A DNA stretch of 64,000 bases from Salinimonas lutimaris. Its GTDB lineage: Bacteria; Pseudomonadota; Gammaproteobacteria; Enterobacterales; Alteromonadaceae. Location: assembly GCF_005222225.1 (NCBI RefSeq), contig NZ_CP036536.1, forward strand, positions 210,001 through 274,000. Reading direction: 5' to 3'. Shown piece by piece: positions 47,159 through 57,601 of this stretch (the stretch's first letter is position 1; the number at the start of each line of letters is the position of its first letter). The position numbers were made by a program, and so were the translations under genes. A model generated the notes under the pieces. It had not been told where the DNA came from, searched no databases, and was given only the letters and a program-made list of their open reading frames with translations.

Positions 47159-47632
47159 ATGAAAAAAGTAGTCTGTATGGCAATGGCGGGGTTGCTGTTG
47201 GTACTGACCAGTAGTGTGTGGGCAGACGAGCCGCCCGAAGTTTACTGGGAAGATCTGGTACCCGAAGGATTTAACGAACTGGATGCGCCGCCCGCGTCTC
47301 ACGACGGTAAGATGACGCAGCTACAGCCCGATGCGCCGGTGGTGCACACCTACAACGGACAAGTGGTCAGGATCCCTGGGTTTGTGGTGCCGTTGGAAGG
47401 TACTGCAGAGAAAACCACAGAATTTTTGCTGGTACCTTACTTTGGGGCCTGTATTCATGTGCCGCCGCCGCCGTCTAATCAGATTGTGCATGTGACATTT
47501 GCCGAAGGCGTGGCAATTGACGATTTGTACGATGCGGTCTGGGTCACCGGCACCTTGTCAACCGAGGGGTGGAAGGGAGAAATTGCTTCTGTGGGATATC
47601 AGTTAACCGGGATTTCAGTAGCGCCGTTTTAA
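47159..47632 (+). CDS. DUF3299 exported protein
   Basis: A 157-residue exported protein: signal peptide CMAMAGLLLVLTSSVWA, then YWEDLVPEGF, VRIPGFVVPLEG, FLLVPYFGACIHVPPPPSNQ and DAVWVTGTL, the DUF3299 pattern with its conserved Cys in GACIHVPPPP. Family function is unknown; members often occur near ABC lipoprotein-export-like genes, which are not seen here. ATG 47159 follows AGGGTGAG. A hairpin terminator follows. Confidence 0.85.
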   Translation: MKKVVCMAMAGLLLVLTSSVWADEPPEVYWEDLVPEGFNELDAPPASHDGKMTQLQPDAPVVHTYNGQVVRIPGFVVPLEGTAEKTTEFLLVPYFGACIHVPPPPSNQIVHVTFAEGVAIDDLYDAVWVTGTLSTEGWKGEIASVGYQLTGISVAPF

Positions 47633-47696
47633 CCTTTCGCTTTCTGTGCGCCGGCACAGCATTTTGCTCACGTGGCTGCTCGTCAGCGACACCCAA

Positions 47697-47737
47697 AAGG
47701 GGTTTGCATAATTTTTGCAAACCCCTTTGTTGTTTTG
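47697..47737 (+). terminator. Intrinsic terminator after the DUF3299 gene
   Basis: A perfect 13-bp stem, AAAGGGGTTTGCA (47697-47709) with TGCAAACCCCTTT (47717-47729), has a seven-base loop and is followed by GTTGTTTT. Confidence 0.8.
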
Positions 47738-47881
47738 CTATCTGGATTTTCTTAAAAATAAGTATCTTGCTGATATGCATAGTGAATTTAACCGATGATG
47801 TAGATTGGTTTTTACGTATTTAGGAAAGTTCTGGATAGTGCAGAGTAAAAAATGCACACAGGTCGGATGAGAGGGCGGAGC

Positions 47882-48721
47882 ATGAAAAAAGCGCTGGTTG
47901 TTGAGGGTGGAGCCATGCGGGGCGTATTTGCCGCAGGGGTACTGGATATTTTTCTGGCACGCAAACAGGCGTTTGATTTTGCGATTGGCGTGTCTGCCGG
48001 TGCCACCAATCTGGCTTCTTTTGTATCGCAGATCCCCGGCCTGAATAAAACCATCATTACAGATTATGCCACCAAACGGGAATTTTTCAGTCCGCTTCGT
48101 TTTATTCGCGGCGGTCACATGACCGATGTTCACTGGCTATGGCATCAGTGCCGATCACAACTGGATGAGCGGCAGGCCACGGTAGCCACTCGCACCCCCT
48201 TGTATGTGGGGGTAACTAATGTGGATACCGGGCAGTGCGATTATCTGCAGGCCAATCATGAAAATATTGATGATTTAATGGTGGCCTCGTGTTCATTGCC
48301 GGTAGCCTACCGGGACCAGACCCGCATTGGTAAGCATACGTATATTGACGGTGGTGTGGCCGATGCGATTCCGGTGCGTAAAGCCTATGAAATGGGTGCC
48401 CGCGAAATTACCGTGGTATTGTCCCAGCCGCTGGGATTTGAAAAACCAGCGACCAAAGGCTCATGGCTGATGGAAAAGATGTATGGACATCAGCCTGCTT
48501 TGCTCGATACTTTGCTGCGCCGGCCTGATATCTACAATGAAACCCTGGCCTTTTTACGCAACCCGCCAGCCGACCTGACGCTGAATATCATTGCACCACC
48601 GGCAGGCTTTAATGTAAAACGCCTGACCATGGCCCGGCGTAAGTTGGAGCGCGGCTACAAGCTGGGTAAAATTGCGGCCTTACGCTCGCTCAAAGAACAG
48701 CGTCACGACCAGGCCGCCTGA
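47882..48721 (+). CDS. Patatin-like phospholipase (YjjU-related)
   Basis: A 279-residue patatin-fold hydrolase with the catalytic dyad: Ser in GVSAGA (GxSxG) and Asp in DGGVAD, plus the oxyanion loop EGGAMRGVF. It belongs to the bacterial patatins related to E. coli YjjU and should release fatty acids from phospholipids or other lipids; it has no signal peptide. ATG 47882 (MKKALVVEGG) fits homologues and has AGAGG upstream; the frame is open to 47852. Convergent with the 2OG oxygenase gene. Confidence 0.88.
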   Translation: MKKALVVEGGAMRGVFAAGVLDIFLARKQAFDFAIGVSAGATNLASFVSQIPGLNKTIITDYATKREFFSPLRFIRGGHMTDVHWLWHQCRSQLDERQATVATRTPLYVGVTNVDTGQCDYLQANHENIDDLMVASCSLPVAYRDQTRIGKHTYIDGGVADAIPVRKAYEMGAREITVVLSQPLGFEKPATKGSWLMEKMYGHQPALLDTLLRRPDIYNETLAFLRNPPADLTLNIIAPPAGFNVKRLTMARRKLERGYKLGKIAALRSLKEQRHDQAA

Positions 48722-48779
48722 TGCTTGTGACCCGGTGTTGCACAAACTGGCCGTGTGAGCCGGGCCCGGTATGCAGAAC

Positions 48780-49490
48780 TTAGCCCTGCGTATAAATATG
48801 CTCGGCGCGGTTAAATAACAGCCATGAGGTCAGAATGTATTTGTCGTTGCTTTCAGGAATATTGCCACGGTGGGTATGGGTAAAATACCCCGGTGCAATC
48901 ACCATGCGGCCGGCTTTGGGTTTTATCACCCGGCCCTGGTAGAAAAACTCAGTTTCGCCACCTTCATCCACATCATTAAGATAATACATAAACAGCAGCA
49001 TGCGATGCAGCGCATCGTTATGGGGTAACTGCGGGTACACCTCTGAATGCCAGTAAGGATAACCACCTTCACCGGCCGTGTAGCGCTGGGTGTTAATCTC
49101 TCCAATGCGAAACAGGTAGTTGAGCAGATTGGGCAGGTTAGGCTTACCCACCTCGGCAAAGTTTTGCTGGGTCAGCTTCACCGGTTCGCCTGACTCAGGA
49201 TGACGCACGGTTAAACCAATTGGCCCGATCAGGGCAAAAAAATACTTTTCCATGTAGTCCAGTAACGCTTTACTTGTCTGCTCCATAACCGGTTGGAACA
49301 AACTGGCAAATTCCTGATTTTCACTAAAACTGACATCATGACTGCGTTTTTTATCCAGATCGACGCCGCCGCCGGTTCTGCCCGGCCTGACATTCTCACT
49401 GTTTTCAAACTGGGTGATAATTTGCTGACACAGCTGCGCAGGTAACACATCGTCAATCACTTCAATAAAGTCGGTGGGCTGCTGATTCAT
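48780..49490 (-). CDS. 2-oxoglutarate/Fe(II) oxygenase, prolyl 4-hydroxylase type
   Basis: A 236-residue protein with a P4H-like double-stranded beta-helix. The N-terminal part (FIEVIDDVLPAQLCQQIITQFE) is typical of bacterial P4Hs. The iron facial triad is apparently His and Glu in WHSEVYP and the distal His in THTHRGN, whose Arg would bind 2-oxoglutarate; Glu replaces the common Asp. The substrate is unknown. ATG 49490 is separated by one base from the stop of the thioesterase gene; the longer frame to 49571 would overlap it. Confidence 0.78.
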   Translation of the reverse strand: MNQQPTDFIEVIDDVLPAQLCQQIITQFENSENVRPGRTGGGVDLDKKRSHDVSFSENQEFASLFQPVMEQTSKALLDYMEKYFFALIGPIGLTVRHPESGEPVKLTQQNFAEVGKPNLPNLLNYLFRIGEINTQRYTAGEGGYPYWHSEVYPQLPHNDALHRMLLFMYYLNDVDEGGETEFFYQGRVIKPKAGRMVIAPGYFTHTHRGNIPESNDKYILTSWLLFNRAEHIYTQG

Positions 49491-49491
49491 A

Positions 49492-49902
49492 TTATTGCTC
49501 CAGCAGGTGTCGGGCCATTTCGGCTTTAACTTCATCGCTAATCGGCGCAGACCGCTGGGTGGCAAAGTCAAAGTGAACCAGCGTGGTCAGCCCGGTCGCG
49601 CAGTGCTGCTCGTTTTGCCAAACCTGCTGGTGCACATCAAACGAACTACCGCCAATGCGGCTGATATAAGTTTTAATTGTTACCGGCTTGCCGTAATAAA
49701 GCTGTTGATGAAAGTCGACCTTATAACTGGCCAGTATGAGAGGCCAGTTGTTGATATCTAACTCTGGCGTGAAAAAAGAAAAAATGGGATCCCGGGCTGC
49801 TTCAAACCACTGTACCAATACAGTATTGCCCACATGGCCCAGTGCGTCAGTTTCACAAAAACGCACATCAAAAGTGGTTTCAAAGGGAGTAGGGTGAGAC
49901 AT
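49492..49902 (-). CDS. Acyl-CoA thioesterase, hot-dog fold
   Basis: A 136-residue hot-dog thioesterase of the 4-hydroxybenzoyl-CoA/YbgC type. The motif RFCETDALGHVGNTVLVQWFEAARD carries the catalytic Asp and the LGHVxN helix start. It hydrolyses acyl-CoA (or acyl carrier protein) thioesters; chain specificity is not evident. ATG 49902 fits the family; the frame extends to 49962 without support. It lies 62 bp after uvrA and just before the 2OG oxygenase. Confidence 0.85.
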   Translation of the reverse strand: MSHPTPFETTFDVRFCETDALGHVGNTVLVQWFEAARDPIFSFFTPELDINNWPLILASYKVDFHQQLYYGKPVTIKTYISRIGGSSFDVHQQVWQNEQHCATGLTTLVHFDFATQRSAPISDEVKAEMARHLLEQ

Positions 49903-49964
49903 AAGTGCCTTATTGTTATCAATATATGATGCCCACCTTAGCACGGTGGGCATACAACACAATA

Positions 49965-52799
49965 TCAGGCCTGCTTGCTGAGCATGGGGTTTAAGAAGCG
50001 ACCAGTATGCGATACTTTACTGTCTGCTACCGTCTCTGGTGTGCCTTCCGCAATAATCTGACCGCCGCCTGAGCCGCCCTCGGGGCCCAGATCAATCAGC
50101 CAGTCAGCGGTCTTAATCACATCCAGATTATGCTCGATGACCACCACCGTATTGCCATGGTCGCGCAGCTTGTGCAACACGGCCAGCAACTGTTTAATGT
50201 CATGAAAATGCAGACCTGTGGTAGGCTCATCCAGAATATACAGGGTCTGACCGGTGTCTCGTTTAGACAGTTCCTTGGCCAGCTTCACCCGCTGGGCTTC
50301 GCCTCCGGACAACGTGGTGGCTGCCTGGCCTAATTTGATATACGACAGACCCACATCCATCAAGGTTTGCAGTTTTCTGGATATCGCTGGAATCACATCA
50401 AAGAAGTCCCGGGCTTCTTCTACCGTCATATCAAGCACTTCGTTGATATTCTTGCCCTTGTAATTCACTTCCAGGGTTTCACGGTTATAGCGCTTGCCCT
50501 TGCATACGTCACAGGGCACATATACATCGGGCAGAAAGTGCATTTCTACCTTAATCACACCATCACCCTGACAAGCTTCACACCGGCCGCCTTTCACGTT
50601 GAAGCTGAACCGGCCAGGTTTGTAGCCCCGCGAACGAGCTTCCTGGGTACCGGCAAACAGCTCACGGATGGGCGTGAAAATGCCTGCATAAGTGGCCGGG
50701 TTTGAACGCGGGGTACGCCCAATCGGGCTCTGGTCGATATCCACGACCTTATCCAGGTGTTCAAGACCGGTCATTCCTCTATGCGGCGCAGGCTCATTGG
50801 CGGTTGCATTGTTCAGCTCACGCTGAGCAATACGGTAGAAGGTGTCGTTAATCAGCGTGGATTTACCCGAACCGGATACGCCGGTAACACAGGTCATCAG
50901 ACCCACTGGCACATTCAGGGTGACGTCCTGCAAGTTGTTACCCGTTGCCCCTTCCAGCGTCAGCCATTTTTTCTTGTCCGGCGCATTTCGCTGTTCAGGA
51001 ATTTCAATTTTCTCAATGCCTGACAGGTATTTTCCGGTTAGTGAGTCTTCACACCCTGTAATGTCTTCCAGACTACCGGCGGCAATCACTTCACCGCCAT
51101 GAACCCCGGCGCCCGGGCCGATATCAATGATAAAGTCGGCCTCACGAATAGCATCTTCGTCGTGCTCTACCACCAGTACGGTGTTGCCGAGATCCCGCAA
51201 GCGGGTCAGGGTTTGCAGCAAGCGTTCGTTATCCCGCTGGTGCAATCCGATAGAGGGTTCATCCAGAACATACATCACACCAACCAGGCCGGCACCAATC
51301 TGGCTGGCCAGACGGATTCGCTGGGCTTCACCGCCGGACAGGGTATCGGCACTGCGCGACAGGGACAGATAATTCAGGCCAACATTAACCAGAAAGCCCA
51401 GCCGGTCCTGAATCTCTTTGAGAATTTTTTCCGCAATTTGTGCTTTGGCGCCGGTTAATGACAGGCTGTCAAAAAACTCATAAGCACCGGCAATCGACAT
51501 ATCAGCAATTTCGGGCAAATTAGTGTGCTGGATAAATACATTTCGGGCTTCTTCACGCAGACGAGACCCCCCACAACTGGAACACGGCTGCTGTGCCAGA
51601 TGTTTGGCCAGCTCCTCACGAACCGCAGTAGACTCTGTTTCACGGTAGCGGCGTTCCATGTTGGGAATCACACCCTCAAACGGGTGCTTGCGCTCCATAA
51701 TGTCGCCACGATCATTGATGTACTTGAACTTCAGTGACTTGCCTTTGGAACCATACAGAACAATATCGCGGTTTTGGTCGCTCAGTTCGGCAAAAGGTTT
51801 GCTCAGATCAAATTCATAATGCTCGGCAACCGCCTGTAACATCTGAAAATAATAATAACTGCGCTTGTCCCAGCCACGAATGGCCCCGCCAGACAAACTC
51901 AACTCGTCGCTGACAATGACTTTGGCAGGATCAAAAAATTGTCGGGTACCCAGGCCATCACAGGTCGGGCAGGCGCCGGCCGGGTTGTTAAATGAAAACA
52001 GACGTGGCTCAAGCTCACTCAGGCTGTATCCGCAATGCGGACAGGCAAAGTTGGCGGAAAAGACCACATCCTGGATGCTGTCATCATCCATGTAAGCCAC
52101 TTTGGCATTGCCGCCTGATAACTCCAGCGCAGTTTCAAATGACTCTGCCAGACGTAGCTGCAAATCATCACGCACCTTGAAGCGGTCAATCACCACTTCA
52201 ATAGTGTGTTTTTTCTGTAAATCCAGCGGCGGAGGATCAGACAGGTCACAGACCTCGCCATCAATCCGGGCTCGAATAAAACCCTGAGCAGCCAGATTTT
52301 GTAATAACTTAACGTGTTCACCCTTACGATCCTGCACCACCGGGGCCAGCAGCATCAGCTTGGTACCCTCTGGCATTTCCAGCACCTTGTCCACCATCTG
52401 ACTGATGGTCTGGGCATCCAGCGGCACATCATGAGTCGGACAACGCGGCGTGCCCACCCGGGCAAACATTAAACGTAAGTAATCATATATTTCGGTAATG
52501 GTCCCGACCGTAGAGCGGGGATTATGCGATGTGGATTTTTGCTCAATGGAAATGGCCGGAGACAATCCTTCGATATGATCGACATCGGGTTTTTCCATCA
52601 TCGACAAAAACTGACGGGCATATGCAGATAAAGATTCTACATAGCGGCGCTGTCCTTCGGCGTACAGTGTATCGAAAGCCAGCGACGATTTACCGGACCC
52701 TGACAGGCCGGTGATGACTACCAGCTTGTCTCGGGGAATTGTTAAATCGACGTTCTTCAGATTGTGGGTGCGGGCACCCCGTATTTCGATTTTATCCAT
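49965..52799 (-). CDS. uvrA: Excinuclease ABC subunit A
   Basis: A 944-residue damage-recognition ATPase (E. coli 940). It has two ABC modules with Walker A motifs ([20 protein letters not shown] and [17 protein letters not shown]), two signature motifs ([24 protein letters not shown]), and zinc modules CPHC..CPTC and CEAC..CDVC. It loads UvrB at lesions. No CTGT-N8-ACAG LexA box was found in the 173 bp between it and the divergent MFS gene. The thioesterase and oxygenase genes follow on the same strand. Confidence 0.97.
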   Translation of the reverse strand: MDKIEIRGARTHNLKNVDLTIPRDKLVVITGLSGSGKSSLAFDTLYAEGQRRYVESLSAYARQFLSMMEKPDVDHIEGLSPAISIEQKSTSHNPRSTVGTITEIYDYLRLMFARVGTPRCPTHDVPLDAQTISQMVDKVLEMPEGTKLMLLAPVVQDRKGEHVKLLQNLAAQGFIRARIDGEVCDLSDPPPLDLQKKHTIEVVIDRFKVRDDLQLRLAESFETALELSGGNAKVAYMDDDSIQDVVFSANFACPHCGYSLSELEPRLFSFNNPAGACPTCDGLGTRQFFDPAKVIVSDELSLSGGAIRGWDKRSYYYFQMLQAVAEHYEFDLSKPFAELSDQNRDIVLYGSKGKSLKFKYINDRGDIMERKHPFEGVIPNMERRYRETESTAVREELAKHLAQQPCSSCGGSRLREEARNVFIQHTNLPEIADMSIAGAYEFFDSLSLTGAKAQIAEKILKEIQDRLGFLVNVGLNYLSLSRSADTLSGGEAQRIRLASQIGAGLVGVMYVLDEPSIGLHQRDNERLLQTLTRLRDLGNTVLVVEHDEDAIREADFIIDIGPGAGVHGGEVIAAGSLEDITGCEDSLTGKYLSGIEKIEIPEQRNAPDKKKWLTLEGATGNNLQDVTLNVPVGLMTCVTGVSGSGKSTLINDTFYRIAQRELNNATANEPAPHRGMTGLEHLDKVVDIDQSPIGRTPRSNPATYAGIFTPIRELFAGTQEARSRGYKPGRFSFNVKGGRCEACQGDGVIKVEMHFLPDVYVPCDVCKGKRYNRETLEVNYKGKNINEVLDMTVEEARDFFDVIPAISRKLQTLMDVGLSYIKLGQAATTLSGGEAQRVKLAKELSKRDTGQTLYILDEPTTGLHFHDIKQLLAVLHKLRDHGNTVVVIEHNLDVIKTADWLIDLGPEGGSGGGQIIAEGTPETVADSKVSHTGRFLNPMLSKQA

Positions 52800-52972
52800 T
52801 GAAACCTAATCATCGCCAAAAGATCCAGTATGCCACACTGGGGGTTAAAAATATTCATTACTTACGCCGCAGCAACAAGGCAGATCAACTCAGCATAGTT
52901 TCACCTGACTGGGCGCGGTCACAATTTGTGGTACACTTCGCGGTCAGTTAAAGACATTTGTAAAGGCACGGT

Positions 52973-54319
52973 TTGAACGCATTAGAGGTACGCGCAGCGC
53001 TGTCCCTGGCACTGGTTTATGTGCTCAGGATGATGGGATTATTCATGGTCATGCCGGTACTGGCAGTGGCCGCGATGGACTATCCGGACTATTCCCCGTT
53101 ACTGGTCGGTCTGGCCGTAGGCGGGTATGGCCTGACTCAGGCTGCGCTGCAAATCCCGATGGGAATGTTATCTGATCGCTGGGGCCGAAAACCGGTTATT
53201 TTGCTGGGCTTAAGTGTATTTGCCCTGGGCAGCCTGATTGCTGCCAACGCAGACTCGCTGACCGTAATGATTATTGGCCGGGTATTGCAGGGCGCCGGGG
53301 CGATTGCCGGGGCCATAATGGCGTTGGCTACCGATGTCAGCCGTGAGGCACAGCGGGCTAAAGTCATGGCCATTATTGGTATTGCAATTGGTTTTTCTTT
53401 CTACCTGGCGGTGCTGGTCGGGCCGGTGATTGCCAATCACTGGGGGTTGTCTGGTATTTTTGCGGTGACCGGTATTCTGGCACTGTGCTGTATGCCGCTC
53501 ATCACCTGGGCGGTGCCCGGTGTTTCTCAGCGTAGTAGCGGCGATGTGCTGCCCCAGGCCCGGCATATCCGGCAGCTGTTTGTCTCGCCACAGTTGTGGC
53601 GTTTAAATGTCAGCGTGATGTTCCTGCATATGATGATCACCCTGTTATTTGTGCAGCTGCCGGTAACCTTACTGCACTTTGATATGCAGCTGGACAGCCA
53701 CTGGAAGCTGTACCTGCCGGTACTGGCTATCTCCATAGTGGGTTTAACCATAATGATGGGCGCGGCCCGCGGCCGGACGCCAAAACCGCTGGTTATGCTG
53801 GCAGCCGCTTTTATGGCGCTGGCTTTTGCCATGCTTGGTTTGCAGCATCACAGTCAGTGGCTGGCTTTTACCGCCATTGCGCTGTTTTTTACCGGGTTTA
53901 ATTATTTAGAAGCGAGTTTCCCGGCGCTGGTGTCCAGTATTGCGCCAGCCGGTCAGAAAGGCAGTGCCATGGGCATTTACGCCAGCTTTCAGTTTTTTGG
54001 GGCGTTTCTTGGCGGTGCGCTGTCAGGTGTGGTGACGGATCATTTTTCTGCCCAGACGGCTTATCTGGTGGGGGCCGGCGCCGCGGGTATCTGGCTGTTT
54101 CTGCTCACCGGTTTAAAAGAAGCCAGCCGGGTCAAGCGGGTGTCATTGCAAATGCAGGTGCCCGGTGAGCGTCACGGCTCGTTGTCAGATGCGCTGAAAA
54201 CCCTGGCCGGAGTTGAGGAAACCACCATCGCAACCAGTGAAGGCATGGTGTATCTAAAAGTGACTAAAGATTTTGATCAGCATCAGGCTGATGCCTTAAT
54301 CAAATCCTACGAAACATAA
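52973..54319 (+). CDS. MFS transporter, YajR type
   Basis: A 448-residue major-facilitator protein with twelve helices (MFS motif A GMLSDRWGRKPVILLG between TM2 and TM3) and an extra C-terminal cytoplasmic domain (about 385-448, LSDALKTLAGVEETTIATSEGMVYLKV) like the ferredoxin-fold YAM domain of E. coli YajR. It is likely a proton-driven exporter of unknown substrate. The start is TTG at 52973, preceded by AAAGG at suitable spacing; no in-frame ATG fits the first helix. Divergent from uvrA. Confidence 0.87.
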   Translation: MNALEVRAALSLALVYVLRMMGLFMVMPVLAVAAMDYPDYSPLLVGLAVGGYGLTQAALQIPMGMLSDRWGRKPVILLGLSVFALGSLIAANADSLTVMIIGRVLQGAGAIAGAIMALATDVSREAQRAKVMAIIGIAIGFSFYLAVLVGPVIANHWGLSGIFAVTGILALCCMPLITWAVPGVSQRSSGDVLPQARHIRQLFVSPQLWRLNVSVMFLHMMITLLFVQLPVTLLHFDMQLDSHWKLYLPVLAISIVGLTIMMGAARGRTPKPLVMLAAAFMALAFAMLGLQHHSQWLAFTAIALFFTGFNYLEASFPALVSSIAPAGQKGSAMGIYASFQFFGAFLGGALSGVVTDHFSAQTAYLVGAGAAGIWLFLLTGLKEASRVKRVSLQMQVPGERHGSLSDALKTLAGVEETTIATSEGMVYLKVTKDFDQHQADALIKSYET

Positions 54320-54410
54320 ATTTTGTGCGCCGGATTAATCTTTTTTGGCCGGCGCAGCGTTGCTAATCTTATCTTTTACACTGCCTAAGGCAACAGTACA
54401 GGTGACTACG

Positions 54411-54998
54411 ATGGTAGATTTAAGTGCCTACGATGGCATTGTGTTTGATATGGATGGTACGCTGATTGATTCTATGGGCTCTCACTTACAGGCTTGGGAA
54501 CAAACCTGTCTGGCTTTTGGTTACCCGTTTGACGAAGCCTTTTTGCATAGCCTTGGCGGCGTGCCATCAGCAGCCACCGCAGAGCTGCTCAATGAAAAAC
54601 ACGGGCTGGCGCACAACCCAGAGGAAGTGGCCAGGTATAAACAGTATACCTGGCTTAAGCTGGATCATACGCCAACCCTGATTGCCGATACCGCTGCGGT
54701 ATTTGAGCATTACCGGCCAACCATGAAAATAGGTGTGGGTACCGGCGCTGAGCGCAGGCAGGCAGAGAGTCTGCTGGAGCACCATGGTCTGCTTAGCCGC
54801 ATTGATGCGCTGGTCAGTGCCACGGATGTCTCGCGTGGCAAACCAGACGGTGAAACCTTTTTGAAGGTGGCTGAACTGATCGGTGTAGCACCGGAAAAGT
54901 GCGTGGTGTTTGAGGACACCAGTATTGGAGCAGAGGCTGCGCGGCATGCTGGTATGGACTGCATCATGGTGCACAACGGTAAAATTCAGCAGCGCTGA
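54411..54998 (+). CDS. HAD phosphatase, YqaB/beta-phosphoglucomutase type
   Basis: A 195-residue HAD-superfamily hydrolase. Motif I is FDMDGTLIDSM, then VGTGAERRQAE (motif II region), GKPDGETFLKVAE (Lys of motif III) and VFEDTSIGAEAARHAG (motif IV). The sequence is closest to E. coli YqaB, a fructose-1-phosphate/6-phosphogluconate phosphatase, but the substrate is not proven. ATG 54411 follows AGGTGA; the frame is open to 54345. Confidence 0.85.
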   Translation: MVDLSAYDGIVFDMDGTLIDSMGSHLQAWEQTCLAFGYPFDEAFLHSLGGVPSAATAELLNEKHGLAHNPEEVARYKQYTWLKLDHTPTLIADTAAVFEHYRPTMKIGVGTGAERRQAESLLEHHGLLSRIDALVSATDVSRGKPDGETFLKVAELIGVAPEKCVVFEDTSIGAEAARHAGMDCIMVHNGKIQQR

Positions 54999-55075
54999 GC
55001 ACACTGTAGTAACACTACAAACAGCGTGTGGTTTTTCATGTACTTGGCTGGTTTGCCGGGTATACTGCATCCTGA

Positions 55076-55102
55076 CAGGCAGGGCCGTCTGGCCTCTGCC
55101 TG
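55076..55102 (+). terminator. GC-rich hairpin after the HAD phosphatase gene
   Basis: CAGGCAGGGCC pairs with GGCC-T-CTGCCTG around a GTCT loop with a single bulge. It lies 78 bp after the phosphatase stop and 45 bp before the lipoprotein gene. The following bases (CTTCTGTCT) are only moderately T-rich, so termination is possible rather than certain. Confidence 0.4.
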
Positions 55103-55146
55103 CTTCTGTCTATCTTCGCTAATCATTCAGACAAGGTGTGTTTGTG

Positions 55147-56022
55147 ATGTTTTCCCGCCGTCTATTCGGGCTTGTAGGCCTTTGTATGCTGGTGACTGGC
55201 TGTGCCATTGATGTCAGCAGCAGTAGCTTTGTACAACAGGACAGCAAGATTACGCCTATCGATACCACGCAGTTGCATAAACGGGTCAACGACGATGAAG
55301 CCGAGGTGTCGATTACTACGGTGGAGTTAACCAACGCCCAGGGACTGACGCTCAAGGGCATCGCCGTGTCTTACCCTAATCCGGTGGTCAACATCGTGTT
55401 TTACGGTGGCAATGGCATGAGTATCTCCCGCTCATCGGGGCTGATGCATCAGTTTGGTCAGATTCCGGCGAATATTTTATGGGTGGACTATCAGGGCGTT
55501 GGCGCCAGCGAAAAAGCTTCCACCATGCGTATGGCCAACCTGAAAGCGGATGCGTTACAGGTGTTTGATTATGGTAAAAGTGTTTTTCCCAATGTCTTGC
55601 CCACAGTCGTTCACGGTTTGTCGATGGGCAGTATTGTAGGCAGCTATGTTGCCTCCGTGCGGGATGTTGACGGCCTGGTGCTCGATGGTCCGGTTAACCG
55701 TATCACTGATGTTGCCCAGAACATGGTGCCTGAATGGACCAAGTATTTTACGTATCTGGCAGTATCGGCAGACTTGGCGCTGGTGGATAACGCCGACTAT
55801 ATCCGCAATTACCACGGGCCACTGCTGATTTTATCCGGCCGTGATGACCAGCTTACACCGGTTGAATTTGGCCGTGAGCTATACGACATCTCACCAAGCA
55901 CCAACAAAGAGATCATCGTAGTGCCTGGTGCAAGACATGCCGAAACCATGGAAAACTACCGGGTTATTCCCCGTTACCGTGATTTTATCAATTCATTCAA
56001 GCAATACCCGGGGCTGCGCTGA
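55147..56022 (+). CDS. Alpha/beta-hydrolase lipoprotein
   Basis: A 291-residue protein with a lipoprotein signal (LFGLVGLCMLVTGC, lipobox LVTGC) and an alpha/beta-hydrolase domain. The nucleophile elbow is HGLSMGS; the acid is probably in LSGRDDQLTP and the base in PGARHAET. It is probably anchored in the envelope and acts on an ester, amide or peptide; the substrate is unknown. ATG 55147 has AAGGTG upstream; GTG 55138 is an alternative. Convergent with the M28 peptidase gene. Confidence 0.82.
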   Translation: MFSRRLFGLVGLCMLVTGCAIDVSSSSFVQQDSKITPIDTTQLHKRVNDDEAEVSITTVELTNAQGLTLKGIAVSYPNPVVNIVFYGGNGMSISRSSGLMHQFGQIPANILWVDYQGVGASEKASTMRMANLKADALQVFDYGKSVFPNVLPTVVHGLSMGSIVGSYVASVRDVDGLVLDGPVNRITDVAQNMVPEWTKYFTYLAVSADLALVDNADYIRNYHGPLLILSGRDDQLTPVEFGRELYDISPSTNKEIIVVPGARHAETMENYRVIPRYRDFINSFKQYPGLR

Positions 56023-56043
56023 CATCGCCCCGGGCTATTGGGG

Positions 56044-57471
56044 TTACTGTCTGAAATCCGCGCCTGTAGATGTGGCGAATAACGCAAACATGCTGTATAC
56101 CGCCGTATTGAATTTAAGGGCGTCGCGATCAACTTTGTCCAGTGTGTCGTTTTCGGTGTGGTGATAATCAAAGTAATCGGTACCGTCAGGGTTAAAGTTC
56201 ACCGCAGGCTGACCTGCCTCACCCAGAGCGCTCATATCTGACTGCCCCTTGGCATTGTTAGTCTGCGCCATGCTAATGCCCATGGGAGAAAGGAATCGGG
56301 CAAAAGCCGCTATAGCGGGAAGTGAGTCTTTACTTACACCTGGCTCCAGCTGATATATTTTACCATTACCAAAATCCCATTCTGCACCGATAACATGGTT
56401 TTGCAGGTCCCCCTGACGGCGGGCAACATAATCTTTTGCACCATATAAACCAATTTCCTCGGCGGCAAATAAAATCACCCGCAAGGTTCGGGCCGGCCGT
56501 GGGTTAAGCTGGCTGAGATAATGCCCGGCGGCCAGGGTAATCCCCACGCCGATGCCATCATCAATGGCGCCCGTGCCGACATCCCAGCTGTCCAGGTGCG
56601 CGCCCAGGGTGACGATGTCCTGCGGTTTGCTGCTGCCGGTGACCTCACCGATAACATTGGCAATGGTGGTTGTTTGGCCGGTTGGGCCGCTGGCACTCAT
56701 GGTTAAGGAAAATGTAACAGGCTGCTTATGCTTGAGGGCATTTTGCAGTAAGTCTGCGTCCGGGTTAGAAATGGCTACAGCCGGGATTTTTTTGACCCCG
56801 TCTTCATAACGCGAAACGCCGGTATGGGCAAAGCGGTTTGTGTCGGTACCCACTGATCGCATGATAAATGCCACCGCGCCTTTTTTGGCAGCCTGGGCGG
56901 CACCGGTTACCCGCGCACCTACCGCGCTGCCATACCCGTGGCCGTCTTTGTGTCGGGTCATCCGGTAAGAGACAAAGGCAATTTTATTTTCCAGAGACCC
57001 TGCCGGGGCGGCGTTGAGCGCGGCCAAATCGGCAAACTCAACCACCTCGCCGGTCAGGGCTTTGCCGCCGGTCCCCACACTGTTTCCCAACGCCAGGGCC
57101 ACAATATTGTGCTGGTATGGCTTGGTGATCGCTGCCTGTAAATCGCCACGCTGCCACAAACGGGCTTCACTTTCTTCCACCCAGACCTTATCAAATCCCA
57201 GCGTTTTCATTTTATTGACCGCCCAGGTGACCGATTGCTTTTCAGCCGGTGTGCCAACCAGTCGTGCACCGACTTCTGTGGTCAGAGATTCAATTACCTG
57301 ATAGGACAAATCGACCTGTAAAGCGGTGTTTTTGATGACTCTGAGCTGCTTGGTCTGCTGTTGATTAAGCGGGGGCGGAAAAGAGGTAGCCTGGGCGCTA
57401 AATACAGTGACTGCGAGAATGCTGGTCAGCGCGCCACGCAGTGCATGGTGCCATGGTCTGGATGTGTTCAT
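56044..57471 (-). CDS. M28-family zinc peptidase with PA domain, exported
   Basis: A 475-residue secreted aminopeptidase-like protein. A signal peptide (LTSILAVTVFSAQA) is followed by the N-terminal part, a PA insert (about 125-255) and the M28 catalytic domain. The two-zinc site is complete: His and Asp in GAHLDSWDVG, Asp in GAIDDGIG, the catalytic Glu pair in FAAEEIGLYG, Asp in GAEWDFG and His in YHHTENDTLD. It should remove N-terminal residues or cleave dipeptides in the periplasm or outside. Convergent with the lipoprotein hydrolase. Confidence 0.9.
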   Translation of the reverse strand: MNTSRPWHHALRGALTSILAVTVFSAQATSFPPPLNQQQTKQLRVIKNTALQVDLSYQVIESLTTEVGARLVGTPAEKQSVTWAVNKMKTLGFDKVWVEESEARLWQRGDLQAAITKPYQHNIVALALGNSVGTGGKALTGEVVEFADLAALNAAPAGSLENKIAFVSYRMTRHKDGHGYGSAVGARVTGAAQAAKKGAVAFIMRSVGTDTNRFAHTGVSRYEDGVKKIPAVAISNPDADLLQNALKHKQPVTFSLTMSASGPTGQTTTIANVIGEVTGSSKPQDIVTLGAHLDSWDVGTGAIDDGIGVGITLAAGHYLSQLNPRPARTLRVILFAAEEIGLYGAKDYVARRQGDLQNHVIGAEWDFGNGKIYQLEPGVSKDSLPAIAAFARFLSPMGISMAQTNNAKGQSDMSALGEAGQPAVNFNPDGTDYFDYHHTENDTLDKVDRDALKFNTAVYSMFALFATSTGADFRQ

Positions 57472-57601
57472 TGGTGTTCCCTGTCATTGTCATTGTTATT
57501 GGTTTGAAACACCATTGTGCGCAAAGGGGCATGGGGCTGCCAGTAGTTTGCGACTATGGTGATAAAAACAGCGATTTGGCCCCGGCGATGAATGAGCCCG
57601 G

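Noticed and set aside
47569-47823. An 84-codon frame overlapping the end of the DUF3299 gene
   Set aside because: It crosses a strong intrinsic terminator and has no recognisable family.
52800-52972. LexA box for uvrA (CAGT-N7-ACTG near 52827)
   Set aside because: It lacks the CTGT/ACAG ends and the correct spacing of a LexA operator.
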